A stretch of DNA of 7,719 nt, taken from assembly GCA_003641405.1 (NCBI GenBank), contig QNAF01000124.1, positions 1 through 7,719 of the forward strand, read 5' to 3'. This DNA is from Candidatus Zixiibacteriota bacterium (GTDB lineage Bacteria; Zixibacteria; MSB-5A5; GN15; FEB-12). Under the pieces are notes generated by a model, which did no database searches, was not told the DNA's origin, and worked only from the letters and a program-made list of their open reading frames with translations. Position 1 is the stretch's first letter. Each line of letters opens with the position of its first letter. Of the stretch, positions 6,601-7,719 are shown piece by piece. Made by a program: the position numbers and the translations under genes.

Positions 6601-6943
6601 TTTCTGTGAACCCACCGACCCCTTCGGGCAGCAGCGATGAGATAATGTTGGTCTGTTCAAAGTCATTATGAGAGTTGTAGATGAAAATGGGAATTCGATT
6701 TTGCAGCTTGTAGTGGAGCTCGTGTGATATTTCGACATACGCGGATTCCAAGACCTCGGCGGCGAACTTGGAGGTGGGGTAGGCGTCTTCGTAGAAATAT
6801 ATATCGAAATGCCGGGTCTGGATGTAACTCCACTCGAAGCTTTTGTAATGGACCTTGTTCTTGCCGAAATAGGTTTCCTGTGCTCCGACTTGAGCGCCTG
6901 CAAACAGCACTGCTATTAATGTGGCGACCAGTGTTTTTTTCAT
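3605..6943 (-). CDS. Secreted metalloprotease / PD40 propeller / outer-membrane beta-barrel fusion protein
   Basis: This encodes a 1112-residue multidomain envelope protein; residues are counted from the ATG at 6943. Residues 1-21 are a signal peptide (MKK, hydrophobic core, likely cleavage after VGA). Residues about 30-280 form a gluzincin peptidase-MA-like domain: HELTH at 137-141 supplies two zinc ligands and the catalytic Glu138, and WLAEGYAEY (168-176) supplies the probable third ligand, Glu171. About six TolB-like PD40 repeats follow, with cores near 301, 354, 400, 444, 516 and 560 (such as WSPDGTKIAFSA), suggesting a six-bladed propeller. An acidic linker rich in Glu, Asp, Ser and Thr spans about 611-696. 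Residues from about 736 to the end alternate polar and aromatic or hydrophobic residues like beta-barrel strands. The protein ends SYFSLGADF, a C-terminal Phe typical of a BAM recognition signal, and the barrel resembles BamA/TamA-family barrels. The protein is probably anchored in the outer membrane, with the propeller and protease in the periplasm or displayed outside. Substrate is unknown. The in-frame ATG at 6955 would add four residues, but its TAAGGA would sit against the start codon. Confidence 0.88.
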   Translation of the reverse strand: MKKTLVATLIAVLFAGAQVGAQETYFGKNKVHYKSFEWSYIQTRHFDIYFYEDAYPTSKFAAEVLESAYVEISHELHYKLQNRIPIFIYNSHNDFEQTNIISSLLPEGVGGFTEIFKKRVVIPFDGSYEDFRHVLHHELTHAVTYDLLYGNSLSSIISSRRFFNMPLWLAEGYAEYSSRHGWNYNTDMFVRDATINGYLAPPDYIQGFLAYTEGPALIKFIAEKYGEEKVGELFKKGKIHLSINKAVKATLGIELEELWEDFSKEMKRRYWPAIAKRQEADEFAHELTHARKDGSHFNEKPAYSPDGDKIAIFSDRSDFTEIVLISAIDGEVLKRLAKAQRSGDLESLHSYVSGMSFSPDGRKLVFVVKAKGKDALCLLDIKSGDIYERIDLDYYNIVSPTWSPDGTKIAFSALDGHKRDLFVYCFDNEEIVQITDDRFDDLDPCWMNDSKTLVFSSDRPHPQNPILDAAGQPYIFSEGSYMPGDLEYGCYNIFMVDLEKHRVEPVDVGSGQNRRPAVAPSGDKIAFVSNRNGIDNIYVGYLDSVRYFAVTNTLGGIRSISWSPDGDKIAFSAFQKGAYDIFLLEDLVPVGNNGVLTSTDYVLGKYDLLDPEEPVATIASESPNEAPSDDATSAGEPPAVSADNSETDQDIAIEKTTDVGEPVSKEGEEIAGTGDVSGDSVETEEIVTETGVYGDEYIFVDRDSADALDELLTDIPADSTLILEVLTEPALFDSIPPRLPSGEYKITKYKVKFTPDFIGGGFSYNTFFGMRGQTQFVFSDYLGDHQIIVATDLVNTIDQSYVQAYYFNNKNRINLGTGLFHSKNYYIDERDHLFSDRFYGLMLFARRPFSTFSRLEYSAAQFFIDRDYVDYDDPREDRNSKVSTMSGAYVFDNILWGYTGPMNGRRLKLSVDAGINLFDAKDIKFYSFGLDYRKYWHISGAFSMAFRASGGASFSRTPKLYFLGGTTNWIGKRTLDASVYEVENLYFAEVVTPLRGQSYYGISGDRYALMNFEFRFPLVQVLAMRFPLPLVLTNVTGVAFSDIGAAWYGDDYPRGTSLGGPGHLNDIQTGFGVGMRLNLFGFALLRYDLAWSTDFNKVSDKPTSYFSLGADF

Positions 6944-6954
6944 CACTCCACTCA

Positions 6955-6960
6955 TCCTTA
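6955..6960 (-). promoter_or_regulatory. Ribosome binding site that favours the start at 6943
   Basis: TAAGGA (6960-6955 on the minus strand) lies 11 bases before ATG 6943. For the upstream ATG at 6955 it would overlap the start codon, which is unusable spacing. A second purine run, GGAG (6949-6946), is only two bases from ATG 6943. Both favour 6943, and a start there also gives a standard MKK signal peptide. Confidence 0.5.
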
Positions 6961-7073
6961 AGTTCTACATCAAGCCAACTGTTGACGCTGACCAATCAGT
7001 CATTTTGAAACCATATCCGGAGATCGCAGAACTGCCTACAATTGTTCTGGCCCCACGCCTAACCGGAGCGGCA

Positions 7074-7719
7074 TCAAACACTTATCCTATTAATATCGGC
7101 TCCGAGTCCCGTTAATTTGTCCTCGATCCGATGATATCCTCTGTCTACATGATAAATCCGCTGAACGCCCGATACACCTTGGGCAGCCAGGCATGCCAGC
7201 ACGATTCCCGCCCCAGCCCGAATATCCGGTGCCATGACCTCAGCTCCATGAAGTTGCTTGACACCATTGATGGTAGCTTCTCCGCTCGAAACGGCAATAT
7301 CTGCACCCAAACGTCGGAACTCCATGGTATGGGAAAACCTGTCCGCAAAGACTGTCTCTCTGATTCGTGAGGTTCCCTCTGCCGTTGCTGCTGCCGCCAT
7401 GATACAGGCCTGAAGGTCGGTTGGGAAGCCGGGGAAGGGGAAAGTCGTCACGTTGGTGGCTGAAAGTCGGTCAGGTCCGGTGACAGTAAGGCCGTCGGGC
7501 ATAATCTCGATCCTGCAACCCATCTCAATCAGTTTGTGGGAGACAACTGTTAAGTCCTGCGGAGGTACGCCGGTAACTGTCACTTCGCCGCCGGTCATGG
7601 CAGTGCCAATCATGAACGTACCCGCTATCAGGCGGTCGCCGGGAACAGTGTACTCAATCGCCTTTAGGGATTTGACCGGTTCTACCACAATTTCAGGTGT
7701 ACCGGCTCCATGTATCTTA
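7074..7719 (-). CDS. murA: UDP-N-acetylglucosamine 1-carboxyvinyltransferase (MurA), C-terminal half
   Basis: MurA transfers enolpyruvate from phosphoenolpyruvate to UDP-GlcNAc, the first committed step of peptidoglycan synthesis, in the cytoplasm. The frame is open to the window edge, so the gene continues to the right. GTG at 7688 is an internal valine (KIHGAGTPEIVVEP precedes and follows without a break), not a start. About 214 residues are visible, roughly half of the usual 420. Family landmarks, in E. coli numbering, are PGFPTDLQA (Asp305 equivalent, codon at 7418-7416), FADRFSH (Arg331), MAPDIRAGAG (Arg371) and YHVDRGYHRIEDKL (Arg397), ending at LGADINRISV as in other MurA proteins. The active-site Cys115 region, which decides fosfomycin sensitivity, is outside the window. 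The next gene starts about 130 bases downstream on the same strand with no clear terminator or strong promoter between, so co-transcription is possible. Confidence 0.95.
   Translation of the reverse strand, partial: KIHGAGTPEIVVEPVKSLKAIEYTVPGDRLIAGTFMIGTAMTGGEVTVTGVPPQDLTVVSHKLIEMGCRIEIMPDGLTVTGPDRLSATNVTTFPFPGFPTDLQACIMAAAATAEGTSRIRETVFADRFSHTMEFRRLGADIAVSSGEATINGVKQLHGAEVMAPDIRAGAGIVLACLAAQGVSGVQRIYHVDRGYHRIEDKLTGLGADINRISV

Noticed and set aside
7074..7688. GTG at 7688 as the start of a short MurA-like gene
   Set aside because: The MurA reading frame and its conserved sequence continue without a stop to the window edge, so this GTG is an internal valine codon.

Overview
This 7.7 kb window has moderate GC content and looks like ordinary chromosome from a diderm (outer-membrane) bacterium. 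The evidence is a protein ending in an outer-membrane beta-barrel and the peptidoglycan gene murA. The fusion of a peptidase-MA-like metalloprotease, a TolB-like propeller and an outer-membrane barrel, together with an AAA_32/Lon-family protease, suggests the FCB superphylum or a related candidate phylum such as Zixibacteria. That placement is inference from protein style only; there is no rRNA in the window to test it. I see no phage genes, transposase, integrase or CRISPR array.

Layout, left to right. (1) Positions 2-115 (+) hold the last 37 codons of a DNA-alkylation-repair (AlkD-like) protein. (2) Convergent to it is a tRNA-Glu(CTC) gene at 272-343 (-). It has a TTGACA/TATATA promoter, a short leader that folds into an 8-bp hairpin and carries a boxA-like motif, and a probable intrinsic terminator at 207-263. 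(3) Positions 409-727 are gene-free apart from a small palindrome. (4) Positions 791-3325 (+) encode an 844-residue Lon-family (S16) protease of the AAA_32/LonC-like type. Its Ser671/Lys714 dyad is intact, but the residues at the usual Walker A Lys and Walker B Asp positions are Arg and Asn. (5) Positions 3326-3604 separate two convergent genes. This stretch contains a consensus -35 box, several hairpins, a 10-bp GC-rich intrinsic terminator, and a near-identical copy (21/22) of a sequence also found in the tRNA-Glu leader. It may encode a small RNA. (6) Positions 3605-6943 (-) encode a 1112-residue secreted protein: signal peptide, HELTH zinc metalloprotease, about six PD40 propeller repeats, an acidic linker and a C-terminal outer-membrane beta-barrel. 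(7) Positions 7074-7719 (-) hold the C-terminal half of MurA; its start lies beyond the window.

murA and the barrel-protease gene are co-directional with about 130 bp between them, so they may be co-transcribed. The Lon-like gene appears to be a single transcription unit. The two points most worth following up are the one-polypeptide protease-propeller-barrel architecture and the non-coding region at 3419-3584, with its sequence link to the tRNA-Glu leader.
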